From Aporrectodea caliginosa (taxonomy: Eukaryota > Annelida > Clitellata > Crassiclitellata > Lumbricidae): a DNA stretch of 64,000 nt. Under the pieces are notes generated by a model that ran no database searches, was not told the origin of the DNA, and saw nothing but the letters and a program-made list of their open reading frames with translations. The DNA is taken from assembly GCA_020284085.1 (NCBI GenBank), contig JACEVL010000029.1, positions 1,720,348 through 1,784,347 on the forward strand, in the 5' to 3' direction. The position numbers and the translations under genes were made by a program. Shown here piece after piece: positions 9,949 through 20,189 of the stretch; the first letter of the stretch is position 1, and each line of letters starts with the position of its first letter.

Positions 9949-10400
9949 AATGTGGGACATGGTAGTCGATTGGTTAGAGCGCTCGCCTGGTAATGCCGAG
10001 AGCAAAGCTCGAGGGTACTTCCCCATACGTATTCTATTTTTTGAAAGGTACGTACGTTTTTTAACGTACCATCTATTTTAGGGTACATAAACAATACACA
10101 AATACGTTAACCACGTCATTGCTCATTATAAGAACGTTCAATTTAATTTAAGAAAAATAAAATTTTCGTGTATGATACGTACCATACGCGTATTCTATTT
10201 TTTGAAAGGTACGTACGTATTTTAACGTATTCTATTTTAGGGTACGCGTACCCTCGAGCTCTGGCCGAGAGCATATGGGTTTGATCTTCCACCCCTGAGA
10301 CGGTTACTGTGTAGAGACCTCTGAGCAAGTCCTTCACTCACAATTGCTCAGCGACATCGAGTGAAGCTTGGTCCTTAGATAGTTGTGTTTATTAAATGCC
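9949..10400 (+). mobile_element. SINE-C copy 2, split by a hAT MITE
   Basis: The two halves are 9949-10002 (ATTGGTTAGAGCGCTCGCCT head) and 10272-10400 (B-box GGGTTTGATCTTCC, GAGACGGTTACTGTGTAGAG, CAAGTCCTTCACTCACAATT). Joined at the duplicated GCCGAGAG they match the other SINE-C copies, so the insertion postdates the SINE. Confidence 0.8.
10003..10263. mobile_element. 261-bp hAT-type MITE inserted in SINE-C
   Basis: The 16-bp ends are CAAAGCTCGAGGGTAC on the left and, as the reverse complement of the right, CAGAGCTCGAGGGTAC (one mismatch). They are bounded by an exact 8-bp duplication GCCGAGAG (9995-10002 and 10264-10271). An 8-bp target site with CARAG ends is the hAT signature. Inside the ends a segment of about 60 bp (TATTCTATTTTTTGAAAGGT... 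ending TCTATTTTAGGGTAC) is present twice in direct orientation, at about 10025-10082 and 10183-10244. No transposase. Confidence 0.88.
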
Positions 10401-10959
10401 TAACTAAATGCACAATAATAATAATAATTAATAATAGGCATCATTAGAGACGTTATTTTGCTCTTTAATTAATGTTTGTCTAAGTCCCTGAGGGATCCCG
10501 TGTACTTTGGGGCAAATAATAATAATAACAATCTCAAAAACAATGAGTACAGTAGGCTAGTAACAATAGCAACATAAAACGCAACATTACTAAATTGCAG
10601 AAATAGTTTTAGTTCAATTGTTGTTGCTTCTCTTTAGAAAATTTGATCATAATAAAAATAAAATAATGAATAAGCGTCAATCGATGGTGCTGAACAATTG
10701 TGCATTAGGTGCTATCCTGGAGTGAGATTCGTACCCCGAACAATCCACGTCATACGGCGAACGCTTAAATCTACAGGCAATCACTTGACACAGAGTGTGT
10801 AAACAGCTGGTCTAGATTCAACATAGCCTCTGGTCGTAAATAATTTCTCATTTTTGATTCAAGACTCCACGACCTGGAAAACATACTCGACCTATAATCT
10901 TGATTGGCAATGGCCACTTCGACTTCAAGAACAATTCTATTCAGGCCCACGATAACGGC
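10401..10959. other. unassigned AT-rich spacer
   Basis: Contains short AATAATAAT runs and no coding signal. Confidence 0.3.
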
Positions 10960-11320
10960 CAGATAACACTCTGCTAATACCCAGAACCATCCAGATTAAC
11001 AACGAGATAACACCCAGAAAGCATACATATAACAGAAAACAATGAAATAAGATAGCACACAGTTATCACCAGATTACACCCAAGTAACATCCTGTTAATA
11101 TCCAGACTAGCAACTAGATAACACCCTGCTGACAAACAGGATCTTATCACAAACAGATAACAGCCTAATAAGATCCTGCTAACACAGAGATAGCACCCAG
11201 ATAACACTGGTCAGATGACAACACCCAAGTAACACCATGTGCACACACACACACACACAACATAAAAAAAACACATCAATAACACCCATATATCATCCAG
11301 ATAAAACCCAGGAAATTTAC
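10960..11320. repeat. imperfect minisatellite of AGATAACACCC-type units
   Basis: Variants of AGATAACACCCAGATAACA / AAGTAACATCCTG recur irregularly about every 20-30 bp, with a (CA)n patch near 11240. Confidence 0.7.
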
Positions 11321-11429
11321 GCAGATGACGTCAAGGTAACACACACAGTACACTAATTAGTAATATCTTTTGGCATCATAGAAGAAGTCACCAATAACAA
11401 TTACAATAACCAAACGAAAACAATATTGC

Positions 11430-11790
11430 ATTGAAATCAGCTGATCTATGCAACATCTTGGGCTTTGGTCAGTAGGAATTTCAATACAAATGCCTGCTTC
11501 CAATGAGCGGAACACTGCAAGTAAACAAACGGAAATTTATCTAAGAATCAGACAGCCTTGTATATTAGACCCGGCTCTCTTTCAGCCGCAGGAAAGATTC
11601 GGCTGCATTTTTCAACGAGGCAAAAAGCTACCCGCCGCCGCCTCCGTTTTCAAGGCAAAGCGGGGTGCCGTGGGGAGCAGTTGTTTATGAGGAATTTCCA
11701 CATCGAAAGCACATGCCCAGCGGCAGGGAAAATGCCAATGGCCTCCAGCACAAACAATGGCCTTTTGTAAGTAAAACAATAGTGAAATCC
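11430..11790. other. higher-complexity non-coding island (possible intronic regulatory element)
   Basis: Unlike its surroundings this stretch is GC-balanced, free of simple repeats and of retroelement words. It includes GAAAGATTCGGCTGCATTTT and ACAAACAATGGCCTTTTGT (Sox-like ACAATGG). The short open frames here have no recognisable domain. If the Pbx gene extends leftwards, this lies in its first intron. The regulatory role is inference only. Confidence 0.25.
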
Positions 11791-11824
11791 CTTCCACCGT
11801 ACCTCAGGTTATCAATGGTCAAGG

Positions 11825-12052
11825 CTATTGTGCATGTATATGCATGCATGCATTTGTGCATGAGTGCATGTATGTACGTATGCATACACGTGTGCAAGCA
11901 AGTGTGTGTGTGCGTAGCATTTACGTATGCATGTATGTATTATCCTTATCTGTATGTGTGCACGAATGTATATATGGATGTACATATGTATGAATATATG
12001 TAATGTATGTATGTATGTATGTATGTATGTCAGTATGTTTGTATGTATACAC
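11825..12052. repeat. CATG/GTAT microsatellite
   Basis: TGCATGCATG-type units pass into ATGTATGTATGT, imperfect, over about 230 bp. Confidence 0.85.
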
Positions 12053-12651
12053 ATATCTGGACACTTATATAGCACCTACAAAAACCACCTGACAGTATAT
12101 TACGTCGGTTACAGGCTACAAACTTTGGACTGTTGCTTTTTGATGACATGACACTGGAATGAAGCTGGGCACAACTGAGCAGGGCTAGTACTTCGATTGG
12201 TCACCATCCACAGTGCCAAATCAAGCCTCCATCCTTTACTTATATATGTATTTGAGCACCAGTGCAGCTGGGAGGTTAAAGCTGGTGCCCTGTCGTTAGA
12301 TTACTGCGGTTGTATTTGCACCTCAGCCAGATGAGATTAAACCTCAGGATCACATTTCTCAGAAGTGTCAACAGAAGTATGTTAGATCTACGTAAAGTAA
12401 CGTAATCTTTTTTGGCACGAGACAAACACTGGTGCTTAGAACTGTTCACAGAAAATGGTCTCAACAATCAAATTATTCTATGCATTGTAACCATTAGGCA
12501 CCACGTGTGTGCATGGGCTCCCCACTGGTGACTCTTCTAGCTCACTGTGCATTGTTTTGCTAATTGACGTACTAGTTAATGACTTAATGACATTTAATGA
12601 CTTACTGGCATATAATGACATTAGTGGCCTGTTTTTAATGATGTAACGAAC

Positions 12652-12726
12652 CTGGACATTTATACCTACTGAAAACCACTGGTGTAATGTACTGTGGTTT
12701 TCAGTGGGTGATATGTAAATGTCCAG
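12652..12726. repeat. imperfect foldback (about 75 bp)
   Basis: The left arm CTGGACATTTATACCTACTG... ending AAAACCAC (12652-12679) pairs with GTGGTTTTCAGTGGGTGATA... ending AATGTCCAG (12694-12726), leaving a loop of about 14 bp. It looks like a minimal inverted-repeat element or a collapsed MITE. Confidence 0.6.
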
Positions 12727-12937
12727 CTACATTTGATGACATTTATTAATCTCTTAATGACATTTAACATCTTTACCATCACATAAGCTAGTGCAGAAAA
12801 CGTCTTTGATTTGTTTTTATACTCTTTGAGCAGTGCCAAATAAATGTTCTATTATTGTACAATTAAAATCAAATTTCAATAGTCTGCTCAAGCAAAGACT
12901 GAAGACATTTATAACAATTGCTTAAATCATGTTAAAT

Positions 12938-13170
12938 AAGCATTGCTTTACACTATGGTTTATAATTAATTGTTTTAACTTTTCCAAACAGGCATTACTT
13001 TACACTTTGGTTTATAATCAATTGTTTTTACCTCTCTAAACAAGCATAACTTTACACTATGGTTTATAACAATTGTTTTCACCTTTCATAAACAGGCATT
13101 ACTTTAATTACACAATGGTTTATAAATCAAAAGGTTTTACCTTTCTAAACGACATTGCTTTACACTAGGT
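12938..13170. repeat. tandem repeat of about 60 bp
   Basis: Four to five diverged units share the landmark TTTACACTATGGTTTATAA followed by CAATTGTTTT and CCTTTCTAAACA. Unit spacing varies from about 58 to 65 bp. Confidence 0.75.
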
Positions 13171-13589
13171 CACTCCATACATTACAATAAACAGCCTATT
13201 AAAGAGTCGCCTAGAAGTGGCCTATGGTAAACAAATAGGCATTGCTCCCATACATCCAAGGGCCTGCCTTTAATTGGCCCTCAGTGATACTTGAGGAGTT
13301 GCCTCTGGTCTTCAGTACCTTCTGGGAACACCTTTTCAGATGATCATATGAGATAGTGGTCCTCTACTTACCCCAAGGCCACAGCTGGTAACTGTGTTTG
13401 TAAGTTCTGACAGCTATACAGCACCCTAAGACCCTCATAGAAACACTGAGAGACTCTTGAAAGCCTCTTATTTCCACAATCGAAAAGCATAAAACACAGA
13501 TGACCTTTGTGTCCCTTCTCTGCCTCAGCTTCCAATGACCATTCTGTTCCATCCCAGTTCTGTGTTGTCATAGCAACAGAACCTTTGAA

Positions 13590-13655
13590 GAGGCACTATA
13601 TAAATGCAATAATAATAATAACAATAACAATAATAATAATAATAATATTTGTGTA
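13590..13655 (+). repeat. retroelement tail plus (AAT/AAC)n microsatellite
   Basis: GAAGAGGCACTATATAAATG, the L2/SINE terminal motif, leads into AATAATAATAACAATAAC repeats. Confidence 0.65.
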
Positions 13656-13762
13656 TTAATTCAAACTGAGGAGTACGCACTAAGATTACATGACAGAGTA
13701 GTAACAGATTATATAACAAGTTTAATAGGAGTAAATTTAACTGTATGGCAGCCTGCAAGGGG

Positions 13763-13880
13763 CCCATCTGTCCTACCACTCGTTTTACAGTCGCCCCTAG
13801 GGAGTTGAAGGCTGAGTCAACCTTATGGGGCTAGCGGGCATCAAACCCGTGTCCTTCTGATCTTTGTACCAGCTCCCCGA
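13763..13880 (-). mobile_element. tRNA-derived SINE head (minus)
   Basis: On the minus strand the block reads GGTACAAAGATCAGAAGGAC then ACGGGTTTGATGCCCGCTAG, the latter being a B-box with a T-arm-like stem. Only the head region is recognised. Confidence 0.45.
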
Positions 13881-13899
13881 CTTACAATTACGATATGTG

Positions 13900-14085
13900 C
13901 GCAGCAGAGGCACAGCTGATGAATTTCTTTTGAAGTGGCATTAATAAATGGGATCAGCACCTCTGAACAATTTCCTTCAAGAGGCGCTATATAAATTTGC
14001 ACAGTTTACGGTTATGATATGTGCGCAGCAACAGTGCCATGATGAGCTTCTTTTGAAGTGGCGCTATATAAATTTGCAATTACAA
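13900..14085 (+). repeat. two tandem retroelement 3' ends
   Basis: GATATGTGCGCAGCA...CTTTTGAAGTGGC...ATAAAT occurs twice, around 13893-13950 and 14014-14075, with related middle sections. They are repeated L2/SINE-like tails. Confidence 0.55.
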
Positions 14086-14289
14086 TAACAACTAAAAACA
14101 ATTGTAGCAATAAAAGCATAAAATTCACACAGTTCTAGCATGTGTCATTGGAGAAGAGCAGCAGTCGCTCTAAAAGAATTGGCGGCTTCGTTTTCTTGGT
14201 CTCGGCATATGACAGCTGGTGGCCAGTCCTCTCCCTTACCATCTGATCTTCTCATAGGCATACAGCCAAACACACCCACTTATCTTATC

Positions 14290-14525
14290 GCTCTGTTCCT
14301 TAGGAAATGCTGATAGAACAGAATTCTGGGAATATCCTTCCATCTATATGGATTTGAACCCCGACCTTTGTGTTGATAATCACGCATGCTAAGCAATATG
14401 GAGCTCCTACATATAAGGTAGTGGAGCTTAGGGGGCGCATTCATTTCCTTTCTTTCTCTGGCCCTTGCCTCAGCAATGCATAAAATCCAAGACCCTGGAC
14501 ACAATACCAGCGCATCGCAAACCAC
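14290..14525 (-). mobile_element. tRNA-derived SINE-like fragment (minus)
   Basis: On the minus strand, GAGCTCCATATTGCTTAGCA precedes GGTCGGGGTTCAAATCC, a B-box-like element. No known body follows. Confidence 0.4.
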
Positions 14526-14649
14526 TAGAAAACCAAGGCCTTGTTCTCCAACTTGAGTTTAACTCGTCTATCTTTCAGTGGTTAAATTGCTCATCCAAAA
14601 GTGACGGAATGCTAAATTTTTCAAAACTAAAACCTACATCTAAGCCACT

Positions 14650-15229
14650 TTGAAACACCATGTAATGTAATGTTAAGTAAGTAAGTAAGTATATTCTTTA
14701 TTAAACCAATTGCATATCCGCACTCTGGTGTACATACATCTTAACAACAATCAACAGTTACTATCAATATGAGTACAACATTCTATGTTATGTACTGTAA
14801 TGCTATCATTGCTATGAAATGTAATAAATGTTAGTTTATTAATAGCTCTGCAGCATAACTGGCATATGTGCCTCAGATCCTGTTGAACACATCTCCATGA
14901 AGTATTAACCAGTTTTGGCCCAGCCTACTGCAGAAAATATTAAAATAAATACATTCAATTGTATGAAACATCTGCGACACAAAGTTCATTCAATTTTAAC
15001 TCGTTTATTTAATACGATATTAACTGGCAATATAGCTAATTCATTACAACGCTGTTAAAGTTAACGAGATTTTTATCCATGCAGTTAACATTTATTTATG
15101 CAGAATCATGATTAACTTCCATAATTGCCTACAGTTACTAATTAGTTACCGTGAGTTAATTCTTAAGTTAACACCACAAATTAAGCCAGTGTCATTATGA
15201 ATAATGATTAAAATCGTTATTAACCCTAC
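14650..15229 (-). other. 5' part of Pbx intron 1
   Basis: Begins (on the minus strand) with the donor GTAGGG of the Pbx exon. AT-rich, no further exon seen. The next Pbx exon, expected to begin with KHALNCHRMKP, was not found to the left in this window. Confidence 0.55.
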
Positions 15230-15459
15230 CTGGCTTGAGCTTCATCAAGACTTTGGTCTGTTATGGTCATGATCTGTTGCAGTAAATCACTAATATCCTT
15301 TCTCGAGTCTACGCCCCCATCCAGCGAATTTCTATCGTGTACCATTGCTGAAGTCTGCATAGCGTAGGGTACGTGGCCCAAACCGTGGCCCATCATACCG
15401 ATTGTCTGCTGCTGCTGCCCTGGACCATTCTGGTCGTATCCAACCCTCGGATTATCCAT
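15230..15459 (-). CDS. pbx: Pbx/extradenticle TALE homeobox protein, first coding exon
   Basis: The PBC-class TALE homeodomain transcription factor is a Hox and Meis cofactor acting in the nucleus. The exon encodes about 76 residues from MDNPRVGYDQNG. It ends with KDISDLLQQIMTITDQSLDE followed by AQAR, the start of the PBC-A domain, nearly identical to animal Pbx proteins, where the next residues are KHALNCHRMKP. The exon ends in ...GCCAG followed by GTAGGG, a good donor at the position where the domain is cut. The Gln/Gly/Met-rich N-terminus is variable across phyla. The start is the only Met upstream in this frame before non-coding GC-rich sequence. The remaining exons lie beyond the left edge, so the gene is partial here. 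Confidence 0.9.
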
Positions 15460-15900
15460 CTTCTTGTGCTATATAATTTACGACGGAACAACCATTCGAC
15501 GAACCGTGTGCGTGTGCGCAGACGCTCCTCCCGAGATCCTAGCCGGGCGAGTCTTTGTATTATTATGTGTGTGTTTCGACGGCGACCAGTGCGGATTAGC
15601 GGTTTCCAAATTCCGTTTGCACTTCGCTAATAAAACGCGCAATTTCTCTCAATTAAACATTAAGGGCCGGCCGTAAACCAAGGCCGGCGGCGGCGGGCGA
15701 CTAGCGAAGCAGGCGAAATAAATCACCCTAAAGCCATAAAACTGTTATCGTCCTCATAATCATCTGTCACTCAGCCATTAGACAAGATGGCGGACATGTT
15801 CGTGACGTTACTTACTTGACCTCGTTTCAGCCAATCGCCGGTCGGCCCAATTAACCGTCCGACCAATCGGCGGGCTCCTCGAGGCTGCAGCAGGCATGCA
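15460..15900 (-). promoter_or_regulatory. Pbx 5' UTR and presumptive promoter
   Basis: GC-richer than neighbouring sequence and free of repeats. It contains two CCAATCG/CCAATCGG boxes (near 15832 and 15864), an AAGATGGCGG YY1-type word near 15785, a TGACGTTAC CRE-like word near 15802 and a CTGTCA (TGACAG, TALE/Meis-type) word near 15767. No TATA box is obvious, as usual for developmental regulators. Site identities are motif matches only. Confidence 0.5.
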
Positions 15901-16320
15901 TGTCGTATACATTAGTTTTTTACATGCGTAAAAATGATGTATTTTGTAGCGCTTTTATGGGATTCTGACCTGGGTCCGGAACGGACAAAGCAGCCTGGCT
16001 ATAATTGCGGACTTGATTTGATAGAGAGCCGGTCATTAAGCTGGTCGCCATGACGCGGCTTTTGTGTGGCGCAGAGAAATTGAGAAGATTTACATTTAAT
16101 TTAGGGCCTAGATTTAGATCCCTGCTAAACAAAAAAATTAAAGGCTCTTTACTTAGGTGCAGATTATTATCCAGAAAACGGAGATTACTATCCAGAAAAC
16201 GGAATATCTATAATCAACCGCTAACAATCTCAATAGGCCTATGTAGGCCTACCAATATCTTCAAGTGTATCTGTGACAACAGCACTGATTAGTCGCCTAG
16301 TTCGTAATCGTAATCTCCAA
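15901..16320. other. unassigned sequence upstream of Pbx
   Basis: Short open frames only. A palindromic CCTATGTAGG lies near 16238. Confidence 0.3.
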
Positions 16321-16560
16321 ACTTCTAAAGCGCCACTCGAAAGCCAAGCGCAGGGCACCAGCTTATTCACGAGCGCTGCGTCTAGTCAGAGGGGTTGTCC
16401 AAAAGAGTAGTCCGAGGGAGGTCCGAGTCCGGTTTCCAGGGGATCAGAGAGGGCACAGCAGATGTTAAGGCGGGTGTCTTTTAGGTCGAGGATTGGAAGG
16501 TACAGGATCAGATGAGTCAGGATAAGAGTTCTTGAAAAGCAGAGACTTTAGTTTCGAGTG
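16321..16560. repeat. dispersed repeat shared with 56815-56940
   Basis: CACCAGCTTATTCACGAGCG, GGTTGTCC and GAGTCCGGTTTCCAG recur near 56817 as CACCAGCTTATTCACAGGCG, GATTGTCC and GAGTCCGGTTGTCAG. Probably a retroelement 3' untranslated segment, class unknown. Confidence 0.45.
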
Positions 16561-16649
16561 GAAAGCCTTGGGGGTGATGGATAGAGGAGCCTAGTTAACT
16601 GTAATTCGATCGCTTCTCACTTGTATCAATTTAAGTCAAACACATGCTG

Positions 16650-17095
16650 AAGCTGCAGAGTGCAAACTATTTGGCTAGAGCAATAACTGCTACGTCAAAA
16701 TATGAACATATAACCTCTGTGCTCATAGTCTTGCGCTGGTTTCCTGTTCAGCATAGGATTGAGTTCATAGGCTATTGGGACGTATGAGTTTATAAAAGTT
16801 TTAAAAACTGAATTCTGACCAGCCACAATAATTTTAAAATCAGTCCTCAGTCCCCTAACTTACCATTATTCAACACGTTCATGTAATTATATCTTTCTGT
16901 CGTCATACTTTAAATAAGAACAATACTGTTCTTGGTGAACGAGCTTTTCAGTTGCTGGACCTAGTTTTTGGAACTCTCTCTTCCTGTGCCAGTTCGTTCT
17001 GCTCCGGCGACCGATCGACTAAATATTTGGACGAAAATTTCAACTTGTTCGCTAGCTGGCGCCACCGTTCGCAGCTAATAAGCTTGTTGTTAGAA
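16650..17095 (+). pseudogene. L2/CR1-type reverse transcriptase C-terminus, degenerate
   Basis: Split across frames, the stretch reads VLRWFPVQHRIEF (the family's LHWLPVxxRIxFK motif) and then GPSFWNSLPVPVRSAP, the conserved C-terminal end of L2/CR1 polymerases. Frameshifts and stops show it is dead. Confidence 0.6.
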
Positions 17096-17099
17096 AGCA

Positions 17100-17690
17100 G
17101 CAATAGCCTAAACAGCTTAAAATCTACGGAGTGAAGGAGCAATCTTTCGCTCTTCTAGCAGAGAATCTAATGGCTGAAGGTAGACCTTGGGCCATGGGCG
17201 GATCATGATTTGAAAAATAATTGTTAGTGCAAAGTAATTAATATGTGTTCCGAGAAGTTGGCATATTTGAAGAAAAACAGAAACAAATTTAGAGGTAGCT
17301 ATACGTACATTGAAATTCCTGCTCTACTAACGGCAGCATACGGCCCTAGTAGCCTCAAGACGTCGTAGGCCTACGTCCACCTCCCTCGCCTGCCTCTTCC
17401 TCTCCCTCTCCCCTCCCGTCCCTGTCCTCTTCACCACCTTTCCCGTCTCCTCTCCTAGAGGCAGAATATGCATGTGTGTGCTCTGCACTGTGAAATTGTT
17501 TCCAAGGGATTCACTTGCAAAACGAAACGATCGGTATAGGCCTATAGTGGTGTTAAAACTGCGGAAAAGTAAGCTGCGATCTTTTGCCTATGTGCTCAAT
17601 GTAGACCTACGGTTTGACTGACGTTAACTGCCTCTGCAGCCTCAAGATGTCGCTAAGCACCCATTATAATGCAACGTTGTCTTTAGACAC
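17100..17690. other. unassigned spacer
   Basis: Includes a C/T-rich tract near 17380-17460. No gene seen. Confidence 0.3.
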
Positions 17691-18660
17691 CTTCAAAACG
17701 TTTCCACCCGATGACATAATAACCATCAACCGCGTTAAAAAGTTATGTAGCCAGCGTAACATAGTAACCTATTTATTATTCCAAGTTTAACGACGGTTGC
17801 CATGGCAACCGTCGACGTCCTAACAAATTAATTGTAGGCTATATAAGTTATTATTTTGTTGATTTCAGATCATTATTATTTTCCAAGTCGTGCGTATATT
17901 TCAGAGACTTAAGCCGAAAGAAATTTTTCATCTGGCTGGTATATAGGCCTACTTAAGGCGTTGTTTGATCTTCTTGACTTCAATTCATTTTCATCTCATA
18001 TAAATTAACATAAGTATTGGATTGAACCAGAGTCTAGCGACATCTTATTGCAGCAAAGGCCGCTGACGTCGACAGAAATTATTTTCGAGCAGTTTTCACC
18101 GTTCGCATGGCGTAGCCTAATAGTTAGTTAGATATTGTTTAACGACACTGCGTCATATCAGAGATGATTTGCTCTGCTTCGCCCTCCACCTTTCTCCAGG
18201 CTTGGGACTGGCACTGCCAGAGTACTAGCAGCGCTGGAATTGCACGGCATAATATTTTTTTTCTCCACAGTTTAACGTCGTCTTATGACATCAAAGGCCG
18301 TTGGCGACAATACAGAAAATATAAAATACAATCAGAACCAGAAACTTATAGTATCCGAACGACACCATTAAAGGTGTCAAACGGAGCTTTACAATTTCAC
18401 TAATATTCAATATTTTTGCAACATATACAGTAGTTCATCTCATACTGTCTGTGATTGTTTCTAACACACCATAATAAAAACTCTGCCAACTAACACGGCA
18501 TAATACGGGACCACTTTCACTTATAGGGCGAAAATCACACTTAAAAGAGGTGTGTAGTTATTTTTGAACAGTTCTAACCGTTCGTATGGCATAATACAGC
18601 CACAATTACACACCGTTTAACGCAGTTGATATTCACCAACAGCGTTAAAAATTAGGTTAT
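17690..18660. repeat. degenerate repeat field of TTTAACG-type units
   Basis: TTTAACGACGG (17786), TTTAACGACAC (18138), TTTAACGTCGTC (18271) and TTTAACGCAG (18608) alternate with CCGTTCGCATGGC / CCGTTCGTATGGC and GCGTTAAAAA words. TTTAACGACGCCGTCATATC recurs at 62930. A dispersed family is present but its boundaries are unclear. Confidence 0.4.
17791..17814. promoter_or_regulatory. 24-bp perfect palindrome with consensus RFX X-box
   Basis: The core GTTGCCATGGCAAC equals the palindromic RFX/EF-C binding consensus, and the symmetry extends to 24 bp (CGACG...CGTCG). It lies about 2.3 kb upstream of the Pbx start. It may be a real RFX site or just the axis of a degenerate inverted-repeat element, since GTTTAACGACG words are scattered nearby. 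Confidence 0.45.
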
Positions 18661-18723
18661 TGTGAGCTGTATAATGTCGTGAAATGTCTGTCTGTCTGTC
18701 TATCGTAAGTCAGCATTCCTATT

Positions 18724-19175
18724 CAGGGTTTCCAGATTTCGGAAGTGGTCGGTCGCGAAATCATGTCTAAAAGTAGCCCAAAAGTCGCGAGCTCAAGAGC
18801 TAAATGAAAACATTAATAAATTTCTGCTAGGTACGTCGATAGTCAAACTTATTGCTTTCGCTAAGACCCGTGACGAAACCATTGGCGTAAAAATTTACAT
18901 GGGAGACTGCTTCGTGCTTACCGTAGACTAGTCCGTACTCCTTAGAGCATGTTTTTATAACTAACTAAGACACACCACATAAAAATCGTAGTTAGTAACA
19001 GTGACCCAGTAGCCTATTTCGGTCAATTTATGAGAATTCATAATGTCGCCGTCGCTACCGCGGGATAAATCAAAAGTAGCCCAAATATCGCGACGTCGCG
19101 AGGACGAAATTTTCAGTCGCGAGCGCATTGAAAAGTAGCCCAACTCGCGCTTTTCGCGACGACCTGGCAACCCTG
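18724..19175. mobile_element. 452-bp hAT-type MITE
   Basis: The left end is CAGGGTTTCCAG and the right end, reverse complemented, CAGGGTTGCCAG. They are bounded by an exact 8-bp duplication TTCCTATT (18716-18723 and 19176-19183). Inside, the word AAAGTAGCCCAA followed by CGCGA occurs three times, resembling subterminal transposase-binding repeats. No coding capacity. Confidence 0.88.
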
Positions 19176-19339
19176 TTCCTATTTCGCGAACCCGCCGGAG
19201 GTGGAAGAGTAACAGCTGGCCGCACGACAATAGACCCATGACGGACCCAGGGTATGGGGAGGGACAACACCGGGTGACAAGTGGAGTGTAGCCTACAAGT
19301 AGACACTGACAGACGGATGACACGCTTGCACAAAATTAG

Positions 19340-19435
19340 GACATCATCTAGGGGAACGGGAGGGGGGGGAGAGGGGAGAGGCAGAGGCAGAGGCAGAGGC
19401 AGAGGGAGGCGAGGGCGGTGGAGGTACGAGGTCTC
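19340..19435. repeat. purine-rich (GAGGCA)n tract
   Basis: GGGAGAGG then four AGGCAG units, then GGGAGGCGAGGGCGG. Short simple repeat. Confidence 0.8.
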
Positions 19436-19658
19436 GAGGCTACTAGGGTCGTATGCTGGTAGGGAGTAGCTCTTACACATCCTTAACCACAAGATATCGC
19501 TAAACAACGAATGCCGCAGTAACTTATTTTACACACCTTTAAAACGTTCTCGCTCCACGCTACATAGATCAGCTAATAATAGTCCAGGTAATAAGCCATC
19601 ACGTATCGTCAAAATGCAATGGGAGCTCTGAAAAACTTCATATCGAGATGTCTATTAC

Positions 19659-19760
19659 AGGGGTTCTTAAACTTTTTAGAAGCAGGGACCGGCTGTGCAT
19701 TTATGATGTTGTTGGCGGACCACCAGTTAGAAATGCAAAATTTTATCTGACAATCGAATC
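19659..19760 (+). mobile_element. hAT-type terminal fragment
   Basis: CAGGGGTTCTTAAACTTTTT followed by GGGACCGG is a typical end of Charlie/hAT elements. The matching opposite end could not be found nearby, so this is probably a one-ended fragment. Confidence 0.4.
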
Positions 19761-19925
19761 CAAGATAAAGGGAAATTAGAGGAATGAGTCCAAGTAGTAA
19801 AGGATATAAAATCAGAGACAATGTTAGCATTCGCCTAGGTGGCAGAACAGTCATCGATAAAATGATAATAAGACGAAGATATTGTTGCATTCGCTAGGTC
19901 AAAGGCAGACGCAGTTTCATAAAAT

Positions 19926-20064
19926 GTCCACAAGAGATTTAATTGCTTGTCTGTTGTATTGCATGGCTGTCTGTTCTGTTAGTAGTTAAGAGTTCAATTG
20001 CATAACATTTAAATGTACAGCGCACTGCGTTTGTCAGGCGCTCAAATTAAAGTGGCAATTATTA
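19926..20064 (+). mobile_element. SINE-B 3' fragment
   Basis: AGTTCAATTGCATAACATTT and CGCACTGCGTTTGTCAGGCG match, in reverse orientation, the body of the full SINE-B at 35052-35272. Confidence 0.65.
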
Positions 20065-20189
20065 TTGGGTTGATTATTAGGTATTATTAACATTTTTTTT
20101 AGACCCCTTTGAGGTGAGCCACAGGACTCCCTACATCAAATTTAGACATTATCTATTGTAGAAAATTGTCTGGAAAGGCCCTACTCACT

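Noticed and set aside
15373..15676. Plus-strand frames across the Pbx exon and promoter
   Set aside because: Antisense shadows of the Pbx first exon and its GC-rich upstream region.
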